Below are positions 34,190 through 42,697 of a stretch of DNA of 64,000 bases, piece after piece. Within the stretch, counting starts at the first letter, position 1; each line of letters begins with the position of its first letter. The translations under genes and the position numbers were made by a program. Source of the DNA: Methanolinea sp. (GTDB lineage: Archaea; Halobacteriota; Methanomicrobia; Methanomicrobiales; Methanospirillaceae); contig JANIHI010000005.1 in assembly GCA_024518585.1 (NCBI GenBank), positions 1 to 64,000 on the forward strand, read 5' to 3'. The notes beneath the pieces are model-generated. The model saw nothing but the letters and a program-made list of their open reading frames with translations. It was not told the origin of the DNA and did not search any database.

Positions 34190-34934
34190 TCGTGTTCTTC
34201 CCCTCATCGAGGGAGACATGGGCTGCCTGCCATGGGATATTCAACCCCCGGGCCAGGATGCAGGCCACCAGGCTGCAGATACCGCAGGGGTGCATGCTGC
34301 AGCACTTGGGAGACTGCCCGGCAATGACCCTGCAACCGGCAGACAACCTGTACCCCCGGACGGACATGACGAGTGTATCCCCATCCCGCACGATCTCGAC
34401 CCTGTCCGCGAGTTCGAGGGCGTCCTCGCACAGTTCCCGCACGGCAGAGATGACCTCCCTCTCCGTGGAGGGAATCGAGAGGGACAGCTCTTTTTCAGAG
34501 TAGTCGAGGAGGGCGGATGCGGCCGGGACGAAAAGGACTCCCTTCGCCCCGTCGCCAGTCACAAAGGAGAAGTCCGGCAGCGATCCAGGGAGGTCGTTTC
34601 CACCGACAGGAACAAACTCGCGGATCGGGCCATCACCACCGGGTGACGGCAGGAACCACGCATCACCCCGCACACCGAGGTCTGCACAGACGCGGCACTG
34701 GTTCACCATGCCGGGAACACCCAGGAGAGATGCAACACGCGGGTCCAGCGGCTCGGCCTGCGAGAAGCTGAACATGAAGATACCTGCAAGGAATGTCGCG
34801 AACCCGCAGAGGAAGAGGGTCGCACTGGTCAGGTCCCCCCTGTTGGTCAGGGTTGCGACGAGGATGACGGTCGCGGCTGCTCCGAGGAGGACGACCCCGG
34901 GAACGGCATAGTCACCTTTCTTTTGTCTCACCAT
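34122..34934 (-). CDS. membrane protein with Cys motif, last gene of MoxR operon
   Basis: A 270-aa protein from ATG 34934 (MVRQKKGDYAVPG). Two TM helices (about 12-60) are followed by a cytoplasmic or external domain of 200 aa with scattered Cys (NQCRVCADLGV) and a compact CCSMHPCGICSLVACILA motif near residue 220. I do not recognise the family with certainty. It overlaps the previous gene by 23 nt and closes the seven-gene operon. The Cys cluster could bind metal or form disulfides; this is a guess. The tail overlaps DUF1616 on the other strand. Confidence 0.65.
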   Translation of the reverse strand: MVRQKKGDYAVPGVVLLGAAATVILVATLTNRGDLTSATLFLCGFATFLAGIFMFSFSQAEPLDPRVASLLGVPGMVNQCRVCADLGVRGDAWFLPSPGGDGPIREFVPVGGNDLPGSLPDFSFVTGDGAKGVLFVPAASALLDYSEKELSLSIPSTEREVISAVRELCEDALELADRVEIVRDGDTLVMSVRGYRLSAGCRVIAGQSPKCCSMHPCGICSLVACILARGLNIPWQAAHVSLDEGKNTITVIYRSLPSHGPRGGGPGNSR

Positions 34935-35397
34935 GGGAACCCCCGGCCACGCGGGTGACGAGAAGGGATGCGATGCCCAGGATGACGAGGGCGGCAAGTC
35001 CGGCAGTGCTGGCAGTGATTGCGAGGGGGATAGCCACGTGCCTGCTGGTCATCAGGAACAGTACAAGCCCCCCGAGCAGGAGGAAAAAAAATCCCAGTGA
35101 TGGAATATCCCCCGGCGTTGCCAGGTATCCCTGGGCGGCAAGGAAAAGGACAAGTACCCCTATCTCGAGGAACAGGCTGACGATTGGACCAATTTCCCAG
35201 GAAGTGAATACCAGTGGCTGAGCAAGGAAAAAAAGGGCCAGTTCATCCGGCCACGCGAGGGCGACGAGCAGGCCGCAGGCGGTACATACCATCCCGCAGG
35301 CCAGGGCAGGAACGAGCAGGGGCGACTCCCGGAGAAAAATACCTGTAATTGCAGCGTACATGCCGATGAGCCCTGCCATTGCCAGGGGGTATCTCAC
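34912..35397 (-). CDS. polytopic membrane protein of MoxR operon
   Basis: A 161-aa protein with about five hydrophobic segments and hardly any soluble part; starts with GTG overlapping the DUF58 stop (GTGA). No family signature recognised. Translation coupled to both neighbours. Confidence 0.65.
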   Translation of the reverse strand: MRYPLAMAGLIGMYAAITGIFLRESPLLVPALACGMVCTACGLLVALAWPDELALFFLAQPLVFTSWEIGPIVSLFLEIGVLVLFLAAQGYLATPGDIPSLGFFFLLLGGLVLFLMTSRHVAIPLAITASTAGLAALVILGIASLLVTRVAGGSHGETKER

Positions 35398-36689
35398 CCG
35401 ATCACCTTCACGCCTGAATACCCCATCCCGGTAAGTCTTCCCGCGAGCGAGGCAGTCCCTGCCGTCTCCGGGATCCCAAGGTACGCTTCTATCCCCCGCC
35501 GCCTGGCCTGCAGGCCGAGCAGGACGAGATGGCTGGGATCTCCCGTTCCGGTTGTAAGGACGTGGAGGACCACGTCACTGCGCCGGGAGAGTGCCCGTGC
35601 ACACTGGACCTCGAAGGGGAGGGGTTCGATAGCGGGGATAAAGCGGGAATAGATCTCACGGAGCCCGAGGGAGAACGTGTCACCCTCCCCCTCCCCTTCG
35701 ATTCTCTGCCTGAAAGACTCGGCGATGGCAGGATCCAGAGTCCTGTAACACTGTATGACGCGCCGGGGAGAGTGGAATTCCCGGAGTACCTTTTCCACGC
35801 GTGCAAATGACCTCTCGTCGGGGAGGTAGGAGAGGAGGTTTGCACCTGAAATGACCATGAGGCTGCAACCACGCGGCGACCGGCACATCTCCCGCGAGAC
35901 ATCGAGAGCTGCGCCGATGACAGCATCACGGAGATTTTCCGGGCAGGAAACAGCACCATCCGGGAGATCCACGACGAGGAGAGGACTCTTCCCGGCAAGA
36001 CCTGCATATTCCCTGATATACAGCTTCCCGTGCTTCGCAGAGAGCTTCCAGTCGATGGACCGGGTATCGTCACCCGGCAGATATTCACGGAATGACCGGA
36101 TCCCGTACCCCCTGAAGACCTGCCGGGATTCGACTTCCCTCTCCCCGAAGACACCCGGCCCGGTACTGCTCCTGTACCTCCCCACCGGGTCCACGCACAG
36201 GGTGGGCCCTTTGAAATCCTTTCCCCGGAACGGGAGGGTCAGGGAGAAGAGACCGTTGCAGAGGGTGAGATCGACCCCCCAAAAGGACAGCTGCCCGCTC
36301 GAGAGGCACGAGATGGCGTAAGAAAGCTCGATTTCGTGTGTTCCGGCGGACAACAGGGGACTGTGGGGCGAGCCCTTGACGACCGGTGCACCGGGAGGAG
36401 GGATATCAGAGACCCTTGCGGAGAGACCGGGAGGAAGGGCGAGGATCACCCGTGAGGTGACGGCAACGAGGCCACCCTGCTTGAGGATGAAAGGTGCAGC
36501 TGTCCGGGATACGTGGAGGGTGGCACCCGCAACCCGGATTGACAGGGTAAACCGGGCAGCACACAGGAGGAGCAGGCCGGCCGCAGTCCCGGCCAGGAAA
36601 AGCGCAGGTAATGAATCGAACAGCCACGAGAAGAGGAAGAGCAGCAGCGATGCAAGAAAGAGCCCGGCAGAACGTGGTGTGGCCTTCAC
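35394..36689 (-). CDS. DUF58 domain protein
   Basis: A 431-aa protein, GTG start. Two N-terminal TM helices (about 8-48), a beta domain of about 150 aa, then the DUF58 motif YLPGDDTRSIDWKLSAKHGKLYIREYAG around residues 200-230. The following vWA-like part has PLLVVDLPDG where the family usually carries a DxSxS metal site, so the MIDAS appears degenerate. DUF58 proteins are the standard partner of MoxR AAA ATPases; here moxR ends 3 bp upstream. The pair is thought to act in maturation or assembly of protein complexes. Function here is inferred only. Confidence 0.88.
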   Translation of the reverse strand: MKATPRSAGLFLASLLLFLFSWLFDSLPALFLAGTAAGLLLLCAARFTLSIRVAGATLHVSRTAAPFILKQGGLVAVTSRVILALPPGLSARVSDIPPPGAPVVKGSPHSPLLSAGTHEIELSYAISCLSSGQLSFWGVDLTLCNGLFSLTLPFRGKDFKGPTLCVDPVGRYRSSTGPGVFGEREVESRQVFRGYGIRSFREYLPGDDTRSIDWKLSAKHGKLYIREYAGLAGKSPLLVVDLPDGAVSCPENLRDAVIGAALDVSREMCRSPRGCSLMVISGANLLSYLPDERSFARVEKVLREFHSPRRVIQCYRTLDPAIAESFRQRIEGEGEGDTFSLGLREIYSRFIPAIEPLPFEVQCARALSRRSDVVLHVLTTGTGDPSHLVLLGLQARRRGIEAYLGIPETAGTASLAGRLTGMGYSGVKVIG

Positions 36690-36692
36690 GGT

Positions 36693-37661
36693 TTACGGCA
36701 CCTCAATGCGGTCCAGGATCTCGCCGATGATCTTTGAGGGAGTGATATCACTGATCTCGGCCTCCCGCGTGAGGATTACCCGGTGCTGCAGGACCCGTGG
36801 CGCCAGCCACTTGATGTCATCCGGAATAACGTAGGTCCTCTCCCTGAGTGCGGCCAGGGCTTTGCTGCCTCGCACCAGTGCAATCGAGGCCCGCGAGCTC
36901 GCACCGATGTGCACGTCGCTATGGTTGCGGGTCGCGACAACCAGGTCCCGGATGTAGGATAGGAGTTGTCCGTCGATGTGCACCTGGGCTACCGACCCCA
37001 TCAGGGAAAGGACCATTGAAGGGTTCATGACCGGGCCCAGCTGCGAGTAAAACGCTTCCCAGTCAAGCCTTCCGGTATGTTCCCTCCGGATGATCTCAAG
37101 TTCCCCCTCGGCATCGAGGTGGGAGAGGGTCATCGAGAACATGAACCTGTCCTTCTGGGCCTCGATGAGGGGAAATGTCCCCTCGAACTCGAACGGGTTC
37201 TGGGTGGCGATCACGATGAAAGGCGGGGAAATCGGCATGGTGATCCCATCGATGGTTGCCTGCCTCTCGCTCATCGCCTCGATAAACGCACTCTGGGTCT
37301 TTGGCGCGAGCCGGTTGATCTCGTCGATGAGGAGGAAATTGGAAAAGATGGGGCCTTTTCGCAGGTAAAAGTCACGGGACTCCTGGTCGTAGATCCTCAC
37401 CCCCAGGATATCTGCCGGCTGGCTGTCGACGGCACACTGGAACCGGGAAAAACCGCACCCAGTCAACCTGGCAAGCGTCTTGACCATCGATGTCTTTCCC
37501 GTGCCGGGTGTCCCTTCCATCAGGAGGTGTCCACCTGAAAGCAGCCCGATCATGCAGAGGTCAACGAGGGCCTCGTTCCCGACGATGAACGTGCCGAGCC
37601 TCTGTGTGATCTCCCTGTAGCACCGGCCAATGAGGGCAAGGTCTTCTGCCGGGAGACTCAT
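36693..37661 (-). CDS. MoxR-family AAA ATPase
   Basis: A 322-aa AAA ATPase: Walker A MEGTPGTGKTSMVKTLA (about residue 48), Walker B FLLIDEINRLAPKTQSAFIEAMSE, sensor 1 IATQNPFEFEGTFPLIEAQKDRFMF and the lid domain up to 320. All ATPase motifs are intact. MoxR proteins work as chaperone-like motors with vWA/DUF58 partners. It overlaps the DUF4350 gene by 4 nt and is followed by DUF58 after 3 bp. Confidence 0.94.
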   Translation of the reverse strand: MSLPAEDLALIGRCYREITQRLGTFIVGNEALVDLCMIGLLSGGHLLMEGTPGTGKTSMVKTLARLTGCGFSRFQCAVDSQPADILGVRIYDQESRDFYLRKGPIFSNFLLIDEINRLAPKTQSAFIEAMSERQATIDGITMPISPPFIVIATQNPFEFEGTFPLIEAQKDRFMFSMTLSHLDAEGELEIIRREHTGRLDWEAFYSQLGPVMNPSMVLSLMGSVAQVHIDGQLLSYIRDLVVATRNHSDVHIGASSRASIALVRGSKALAALRERTYVIPDDIKWLAPRVLQHRVILTREAEISDITPSKIIGEILDRIEVP

Positions 37662-38572
37662 GGCCTTTTCCTCCCGGTCAGGAGAAGGAGGGTCATTGCG
37701 AGCATGACGAGCGTGATAATACCCATTTTGATAGATGTACTGTCCTTTACCAGATTAACCACTCGGATCACAACTCCTGCCTCCGCGGTGCGGGAGATAC
37801 CCTGGTCAACGATGGGGACCGGTTTGTACGAAAGGATCTTTCGGATAAATTCCTCGTTCCCCGTGCGGGGATTTGATGCAAGCATCCCGTTGATGAAGAT
37901 ACCGGCGTCAGAGATGACGTAGAGGGTCCCGTTCCCGATCCTCTCCACTGCAACGACAGGCAGTTTTTCAAGCACTTCCCCCCTGCCCAGTCGCCCGTCA
38001 CCATCGATGTCCCTGAACGTCAGGACCGAGGTTGAAAAGACAGGGCTTCCCCCTTCGATGAAGGCAGGAGAGTTCAGGACAACCCTCGCAATCCCGGAAA
38101 AGAGGGGGTCTTCACCGGAAGGAAACGCGAGAACAGACGAGGGATGGTCCACGAGGCGGTCGAGACTGATGATGTCAGCATCCTTTATCCTGACGGTACT
38201 GCCGATTTCCCGGAGCAGACTATTGCTCCCCTCGCTCTCGGTTGCAATCACAACACAGTTGCCCCGGGAAAGGAAGTCCCGGATTTCCCCGTACACTTCC
38301 TCCGGGACATCGTCCCGCGGGGCAACAACGAGCAGGAGAGCGTCACCCTCCCATATAGGGCCGGGAAGGTCAGAAAAAATCGCACCTCCGTGCTCGTCGA
38401 TCATCTCAAAGAGGCGTGATGTCCCGTTCCACTCGACATTATACCTGCTGTAGTCGGCTGTCGTGTGGGAGAGATGTGCAAGGACTGCTGCACCCCCGAG
38501 GATGCAGAAGAGGAGAGCGACGAGGACTGCACGCCTAATTGTCTTCTCCCCCCAGGAGGTGCATAGCGGCAC
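37658..38572 (-). CDS. DUF4350-type membrane protein
   Basis: About 304 aa if read from GTG 38572, which lies inside the 3' end of the previous gene. TM helix near the N-terminus (AVLVALLFCILGGAAVLAHL), an extracytoplasmic domain (about residues 30-265) with DALLLVVAPRDDVPEEVYGEIRDFLSRGNCVVIATES typical of DUF4350, and a second TM helix at the end (GIITLVMLAMTLLLLTGRKRP). The start is uncertain: an ATT 32 nt downstream has a much better Shine-Dalgarno (gggggag), and no ATG exists before residue 60. DUF4350 proteins accompany MoxR/DUF58/DUF4129 genes elsewhere. The far longer upstream frame is the shadow of DUF4129. Confidence 0.78.
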   Translation of the reverse strand: MPLCTSWGEKTIRRAVLVALLFCILGGAAVLAHLSHTTADYSRYNVEWNGTSRLFEMIDEHGGAIFSDLPGPIWEGDALLLVVAPRDDVPEEVYGEIRDFLSRGNCVVIATESEGSNSLLREIGSTVRIKDADIISLDRLVDHPSSVLAFPSGEDPLFSGIARVVLNSPAFIEGGSPVFSTSVLTFRDIDGDGRLGRGEVLEKLPVVAVERIGNGTLYVISDAGIFINGMLASNPRTGNEEFIRKILSYKPVPIVDQGISRTAEAGVVIRVVNLVKDSTSIKMGIITLVMLAMTLLLLTGRKRP

Positions 38573-40304
38573 GGAATGACTGGAAGAGGCCCATCTCCTC
38601 GTCCCCCGGGAGGGCCTCTCCCGAATACCTGAATCGTTCGTACGATCTCGTGAAACGACAGACCACATCCCCCGCCGGGAAGTTGCGGCACAGGGAACAG
38701 ACCTCGCGGGGCGTGAGGGACTGGGGATAACGGACCGGCACGTACCGGGAGACTGCCCGGCGAAGCCGCATGAAAAGGTCAGGTAATTGCCATGCCTCTC
38801 CTTCCCCTGGCAGACCTCCCGTGTGATCGGTCCCTTCTTCCCCATTGGTTTTTCCTGCAGTGTCTCCTGCCTGGACGGGTGCCGGGACAGAATCTGCTGC
38901 TTCCATGGTCTTTGGTATCCCGGCAGCCGCCCGGGGGACCCTCCCCCTGCGGCGGAGGTAGAAATAGGCACCGGCTCCTGACGCACACAGGACAGCCACG
39001 AGAACGCCGGCAAGGAAGGGATCCCAGGACCCTCCGTCCCGGGCAGGAATGGCCGCACTGGCAACGGTCACCTCAAAGACGGCACTCCTCGAATAGTCCA
39101 GGGGGAAGCCCTCCCCCATGAACTCAGCACTGACCCGGTACGTGCCGGGGGAGAGCCGGGCACGGGAAGAGAAGCTGCCATCTTTCGCCGTCTCCACCGT
39201 CGCAACTTTTCTCCCGCCGGCAATGATGGTAACAGGAGCACCCCCAACGGGGATTTGCCCGGATGAGAGCCGGCCACGGAAGAGGACCTGTCCGGAGCTG
39301 ATCGTGGGGGGGTCGAGGGTAAGCGAGGTCGGAGACCCTTCAACGATGAATGTCTCGATATCCGAGAACCGGGAGTCATCGCTCGTGGCAAAGACAGTAT
39401 GGGACCCCCGCGGGATTCTCTCCACCTGGTAGAGGTAGGAAAACGAGTCGTCGGGGGAAGCCCTCACTGTCGTGACCTTTCGCGAGTCGATGAAGATCGA
39501 AACATCAACGGGGGTCTTGCCTGCACCCGACAAGATAGCACCGTCCATCCGGATGGTGTCCATGTAGGAGACCCGGGAAGGAGAGAGACGGAGAAAAATA
39601 CCTGGTTCCGGAACGGGCAGGGTGCTCTTGTCTGAAACCTGATCCCGGGCATCTTTTCCATCACGGCTGATACTGTTGACGATCTCGCGGAAATCCGAGA
39701 TACTCGAACGGTAGGCAGAGGTATCGAGATCAAATTTTTTGCCGGTACCGATGATGGCATCATCCTGTTCCACGTACTCACGGTAAAGGTCCTGGAGACG
39801 CCTCCTGAGGCTCTCACCCTCGTACGTGATACTCGTGACAGTACCAGAGTCCCCTGATTCCCGGAACCTGACCTCAAGGGTTTTCAGTTCATCCCACCTC
39901 TCCGTCCCGTTCAGGAGTTCGGAAAGGATGAGGTAGTTCTGTCGCCCTGCCCGGCGGAACTCCTCCAGTTCCCCCTCGGTCAGATCAAGCTGGATGACGA
40001 CTGTATCGAGGTTCTTGACGGTCTCGCCGTACTCCCTAAGGTCACGGGCAGCAGCAGCAAAATCCTTCGTCTTTATATTCAGGACAAGCGAGCCCGGGGT
40101 GCTGATAATATCGGCGATGAAAGGGACCAGTCGGCCGGTCCGGTCACCTTTTACCTGTTCAAATGCCTCCGGGTTTGCATGGTCTTTCGCCACGGCATCA
40201 GAGAGGGGTGAGTAGAGGAGGGGGTTGCCCGCATGCAGGGCAAGTCCGTAAAGACAGATCCCTGCAAGGAGGGCACCGGTAAAAAAAAAGACGGACCTTC
40301 TCAT
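38535..40304 (-). CDS. DUF4129 membrane protein with beta-sandwich ectodomain
   Basis: A 589-aa protein. Signal/TM helix 1-25; an extracytoplasmic helical region of about 50-230 (EFRRAGRQNYLILSEL, RRRLQDLYREYVEQDD); two Ig-like beta domains at about 235-420 (LRLSPSRVSYMDTIRMDGAI; SLTLDPPTISSGQVLFRG); a TM helix at about 435-455 ending YLRRRGR; and a cytoplasmic DUF4129 domain at the end (LFMRLRRAVSRYVPVRYPQSLTPREV...RSYERFRYSGE). In related operons DUF4129 is fused to or beside transglutaminase domains; none is present here. ATG overlaps the preceding stop. Confidence 0.8.
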   Translation of the reverse strand: MRRSVFFFTGALLAGICLYGLALHAGNPLLYSPLSDAVAKDHANPEAFEQVKGDRTGRLVPFIADIISTPGSLVLNIKTKDFAAAARDLREYGETVKNLDTVVIQLDLTEGELEEFRRAGRQNYLILSELLNGTERWDELKTLEVRFRESGDSGTVTSITYEGESLRRRLQDLYREYVEQDDAIIGTGKKFDLDTSAYRSSISDFREIVNSISRDGKDARDQVSDKSTLPVPEPGIFLRLSPSRVSYMDTIRMDGAILSGAGKTPVDVSIFIDSRKVTTVRASPDDSFSYLYQVERIPRGSHTVFATSDDSRFSDIETFIVEGSPTSLTLDPPTISSGQVLFRGRLSSGQIPVGGAPVTIIAGGRKVATVETAKDGSFSSRARLSPGTYRVSAEFMGEGFPLDYSRSAVFEVTVASAAIPARDGGSWDPFLAGVLVAVLCASGAGAYFYLRRRGRVPRAAAGIPKTMEAADSVPAPVQAGDTAGKTNGEEGTDHTGGLPGEGEAWQLPDLFMRLRRAVSRYVPVRYPQSLTPREVCSLCRNFPAGDVVCRFTRSYERFRYSGEALPGDEEMGLFQSFRAAMHLLGGEDN

Positions 40305-40561
40305 CGGGCGAGTATCTCCATGATTTTTCTTGCAACAATAGCACCAAAGAGGAGCACTCCGGCTGCGATGATATACTTCTGCGCCCGGAGGTAGGGTGGT
40401 GTAGCAAAATGGTCTGATGCAAGTTCAACGACGATGAGGATTCCTATGAGCCAGAGGACAAAATAGACCTCGAGGTCGAGTCTCCGTGCAAGGATCATGA
40501 ACCCGATGACCAGGAGGGCCCAGGCCGCAAGCATGCAGACGGCCAGGTGTTTCTTTCTCAT
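40301..40561 (-). CDS. small three-TM membrane protein, first gene of MoxR operon
   Basis: An 86-aa protein with three hydrophobic segments (LAVCMLAAWALLVIGFMIL, VYFVLWLIGILIVVELA, IIAAGVLLFGAIVARKIM). No family recognised. ATGA overlap with DUF4129 shows coupling. It is divergent from the secreted protein at 40688. Confidence 0.7.
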   Translation of the reverse strand: MRKKHLAVCMLAAWALLVIGFMILARRLDLEVYFVLWLIGILIVVELASDHFATPPYLRAQKYIIAAGVLLFGAIVARKIMEILAR

Positions 40562-40687
40562 GGATATGCTCTGTTATTGGACTGCTCCGTAAAGAGGGTA
40601 TCGAAGGAATGAAAAAGAATGTTTTCCCCGGCGAGGAGAAGGTTTATCCCAGAGTACACACCACCCTCCCTCGCAGGAGGTCAGAAA

Positions 40688-41179
40688 ATGGAAAAAAGTC
40701 CGCTTCTCATTGCACTCATGGTTCTGGTACTTGCAGCTGCCCCTGCAATGGCGATGACCTCGGACACGCTCGACATAACCGTGAGCCCGGACGGAAGGGC
40801 GGATATCGAGTTTACGTACCACCTCAACTGGATCGAGTACATCTCGGTGTATCTCCGGCTCGTAGACCCTGCGGCCGAGCTGAAGAAGGCACTGGAGTCC
40901 AACTTTGGCAAACCAGTGCAGGTGGTATCTGTTGACAGCAACAGAGTCCGTTTCTCAGTCGATACTTTTGCGACAGTGGGAACAAAAGAGGGAAAAAAGA
41001 CGATTCGGACGCCGGGGCTGTCATTCGCCGAAGGAGAGAAGATCCTGAAGTCCTACTGGTTTGCACCCTTTGTCACAGCCGACCTCTCGCCATCGGTGAC
41101 AAGGATACGGTTCCCTGACGGGACTACCAGGGAATTTTACGATGCCCTGGAAATACCGCCCCAGGTCATTTCGTGGTGA
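40688..41179 (+). CDS. secreted protein of unknown family (163 aa)
   Basis: Starts at ATG 40688, four bases after a perfect Shine-Dalgarno (ggaggtc). Signal peptide about 1-22 (LLIALMVLVLAAAPAMAM), then one soluble domain (DTLDITVSPDGRADIEFTYHLNWIEYISVYLRL...). No TM anchor. Family not recognised; divergent position next to the seven-gene MoxR operon makes a link plausible. A T5 run at 41229-41233 probably ends the transcript. Confidence 0.75.
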   Translation: MEKSPLLIALMVLVLAAAPAMAMTSDTLDITVSPDGRADIEFTYHLNWIEYISVYLRLVDPAAELKKALESNFGKPVQVVSVDSNRVRFSVDTFATVGTKEGKKTIRTPGLSFAEGEKILKSYWFAPFVTADLSPSVTRIRFPDGTTREFYDALEIPPQVISW

Positions 41180-41304
41180 CGGGGCGGAAGAAAAAGAAGG
41201 GTGACTGATCCCCGGACCATCCCGGAAATTTTTCCCTCTTCGCATCTGTCCCGATCTTTCCAGGGGCTTTTGCTTATCTCTCTGGAAGTCCAAGCGTAAC
41301 AGGT

Positions 41305-42651
41305 ATGGACGTCGAGGAGTTTGCACGCCGGGCACTCTCTGCAGGGCTCCCTGAGGAGGAGGCAAGGAAGCGACTGGCCGAACGCATCAGGGAGTTTAAG
41401 CCCGGTGCCCCGGATGCATACATCGATTCTTTTGCAACTGCCGTCATGAAAGAGGTGCGCAATACCACGGGCCTTTCCGGTGACCTGCTGAGCTTCCGGG
41501 GATCCGGGGTAAGCATGGGGGAGTTCGGGGTGGGTTCCCGGGGTACGGGAGACTTTTTTGCCCACCGGCAGATCGCCCGGATCATCGGGAGGACGTCTGC
41601 AGCAGTGGGGGTGGAGGAGATGGACGATGCCGGCGTCGTCACACTCCCCGGGGGGCAGGGCGGGCCTCTCTTCCAGCTCGTCTGCACAGTCGACGGCATG
41701 CACTCCCGGCTCTCTGACTTCCCCTTCCTCGCCGGGTTCCACGTGACCCGTGCCACACTCCGCGACGTCTACGTCATGGGTGCCCGCCCCCTCCTCCTCT
41801 TCTCTGATATCCACGTGGCAGACGATGGCGACGTTGCCAAGATTTTCGAATACACCGCCGGTATCTGTGCCGTGGGAGAGACGATCGGAGTCCCGCTGGT
41901 CTCGGGGTCGACCCTCCGGATAGGGGGGGACATGGTGCTCGGCTCCCGGATGACAGGATGCGTGGGGTCCGTGGGGGTGGCCGAACACCTCACCGCACGC
42001 CGTGAGGCACGGCCCGGCGATGTGATACTCATGACGGAGGGTGCAGGGGGGGGCACTATCGCAACGGCAGCCCTTTACTCGGGGTTCCCGGAGGTCGTCG
42101 AACATACCATCAACCTCCACTTCCTCCAGGCATGCGAGGCGCTCCTCGCAAGCCCGGTCCTTCGTGAGATCCACGCCATGACCGATGTCACGAACGGCGG
42201 CCTCCGCGGTGACGCCCATGAACTGGCCTCGACCGCCGGGTGCAGGGTAGTCATCGACGAGGAGAAGGTCAGGCCCCTCGTCAAGAGAGAGGTAGGGGAA
42301 CTCCTTGACGAGCTCTCCATCGATTTCCTGGGAGTCTCCCTCGATTCTCTTCTGATAACGACCTCCCCCGGGGCGGCGGGCAAAATATGCAAGGTGATAG
42401 AGGGGGCAGGAGTCAGGGTACAGGAGGTTGGGCGCGTGGAAGCGGGAAGTCCGGGAGCGTTTCTCCGTTCGGGAGGAGAAATTAGCGATTTCTCGCCGCG
42501 TTTCAGGGAATCAGCCTACACGCCCGTGAAAGTCGTCGTGGACTCAACGCACCGCGACATCCGGCAGATGAAGAAGGCCGTTGAGGAGGCTGCTACCGCC
42601 GCCCTCGAGAAGAAGGAGAGGATAAAGGCGAGGTTACGGCAGGAAAAGTGA
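41305..42651 (+). CDS. AIR synthase-related protein
   Basis: A 448-aa protein with an N-terminal helical extension (about 60 aa) and a PurM/SelD/HypE-type ATP-binding core: DDAGVVTLPGGQGGPLFQLVCTVDGMHS, AGFHVTRATLRDVYVMGARPLLLFSDIHVADDG, GGDMVLGSRMTGCVG, and DVTNGGLRGDAHELASTAGC at the start of the C-terminal domain. Lacks the Cys/Sec of selenophosphate synthetase. It belongs to the methanogen-rich AIR synthase-related group; the substrate is unknown. The gene stands alone between divergent operons. Confidence 0.85.
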   Translation: MDVEEFARRALSAGLPEEEARKRLAERIREFKPGAPDAYIDSFATAVMKEVRNTTGLSGDLLSFRGSGVSMGEFGVGSRGTGDFFAHRQIARIIGRTSAAVGVEEMDDAGVVTLPGGQGGPLFQLVCTVDGMHSRLSDFPFLAGFHVTRATLRDVYVMGARPLLLFSDIHVADDGDVAKIFEYTAGICAVGETIGVPLVSGSTLRIGGDMVLGSRMTGCVGSVGVAEHLTARREARPGDVILMTEGAGGGTIATAALYSGFPEVVEHTINLHFLQACEALLASPVLREIHAMTDVTNGGLRGDAHELASTAGCRVVIDEEKVRPLVKREVGELLDELSIDFLGVSLDSLLITTSPGAAGKICKVIEGAGVRVQEVGRVEAGSPGAFLRSGGEISDFSPRFRESAYTPVKVVVDSTHRDIRQMKKAVEEAATAALEKKERIKARLRQEK

Positions 42652-42697
42652 GTGGTTTTGTCTCACTGTGGCATGGCGGAAACGCTGCCCGCCCCCC

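Noticed and set aside
37658-39064. 468-aa version of the DUF4350 protein
   Set aside because: The first 160 codons lie fully inside DUF4129 in another frame and have no protein-like features.
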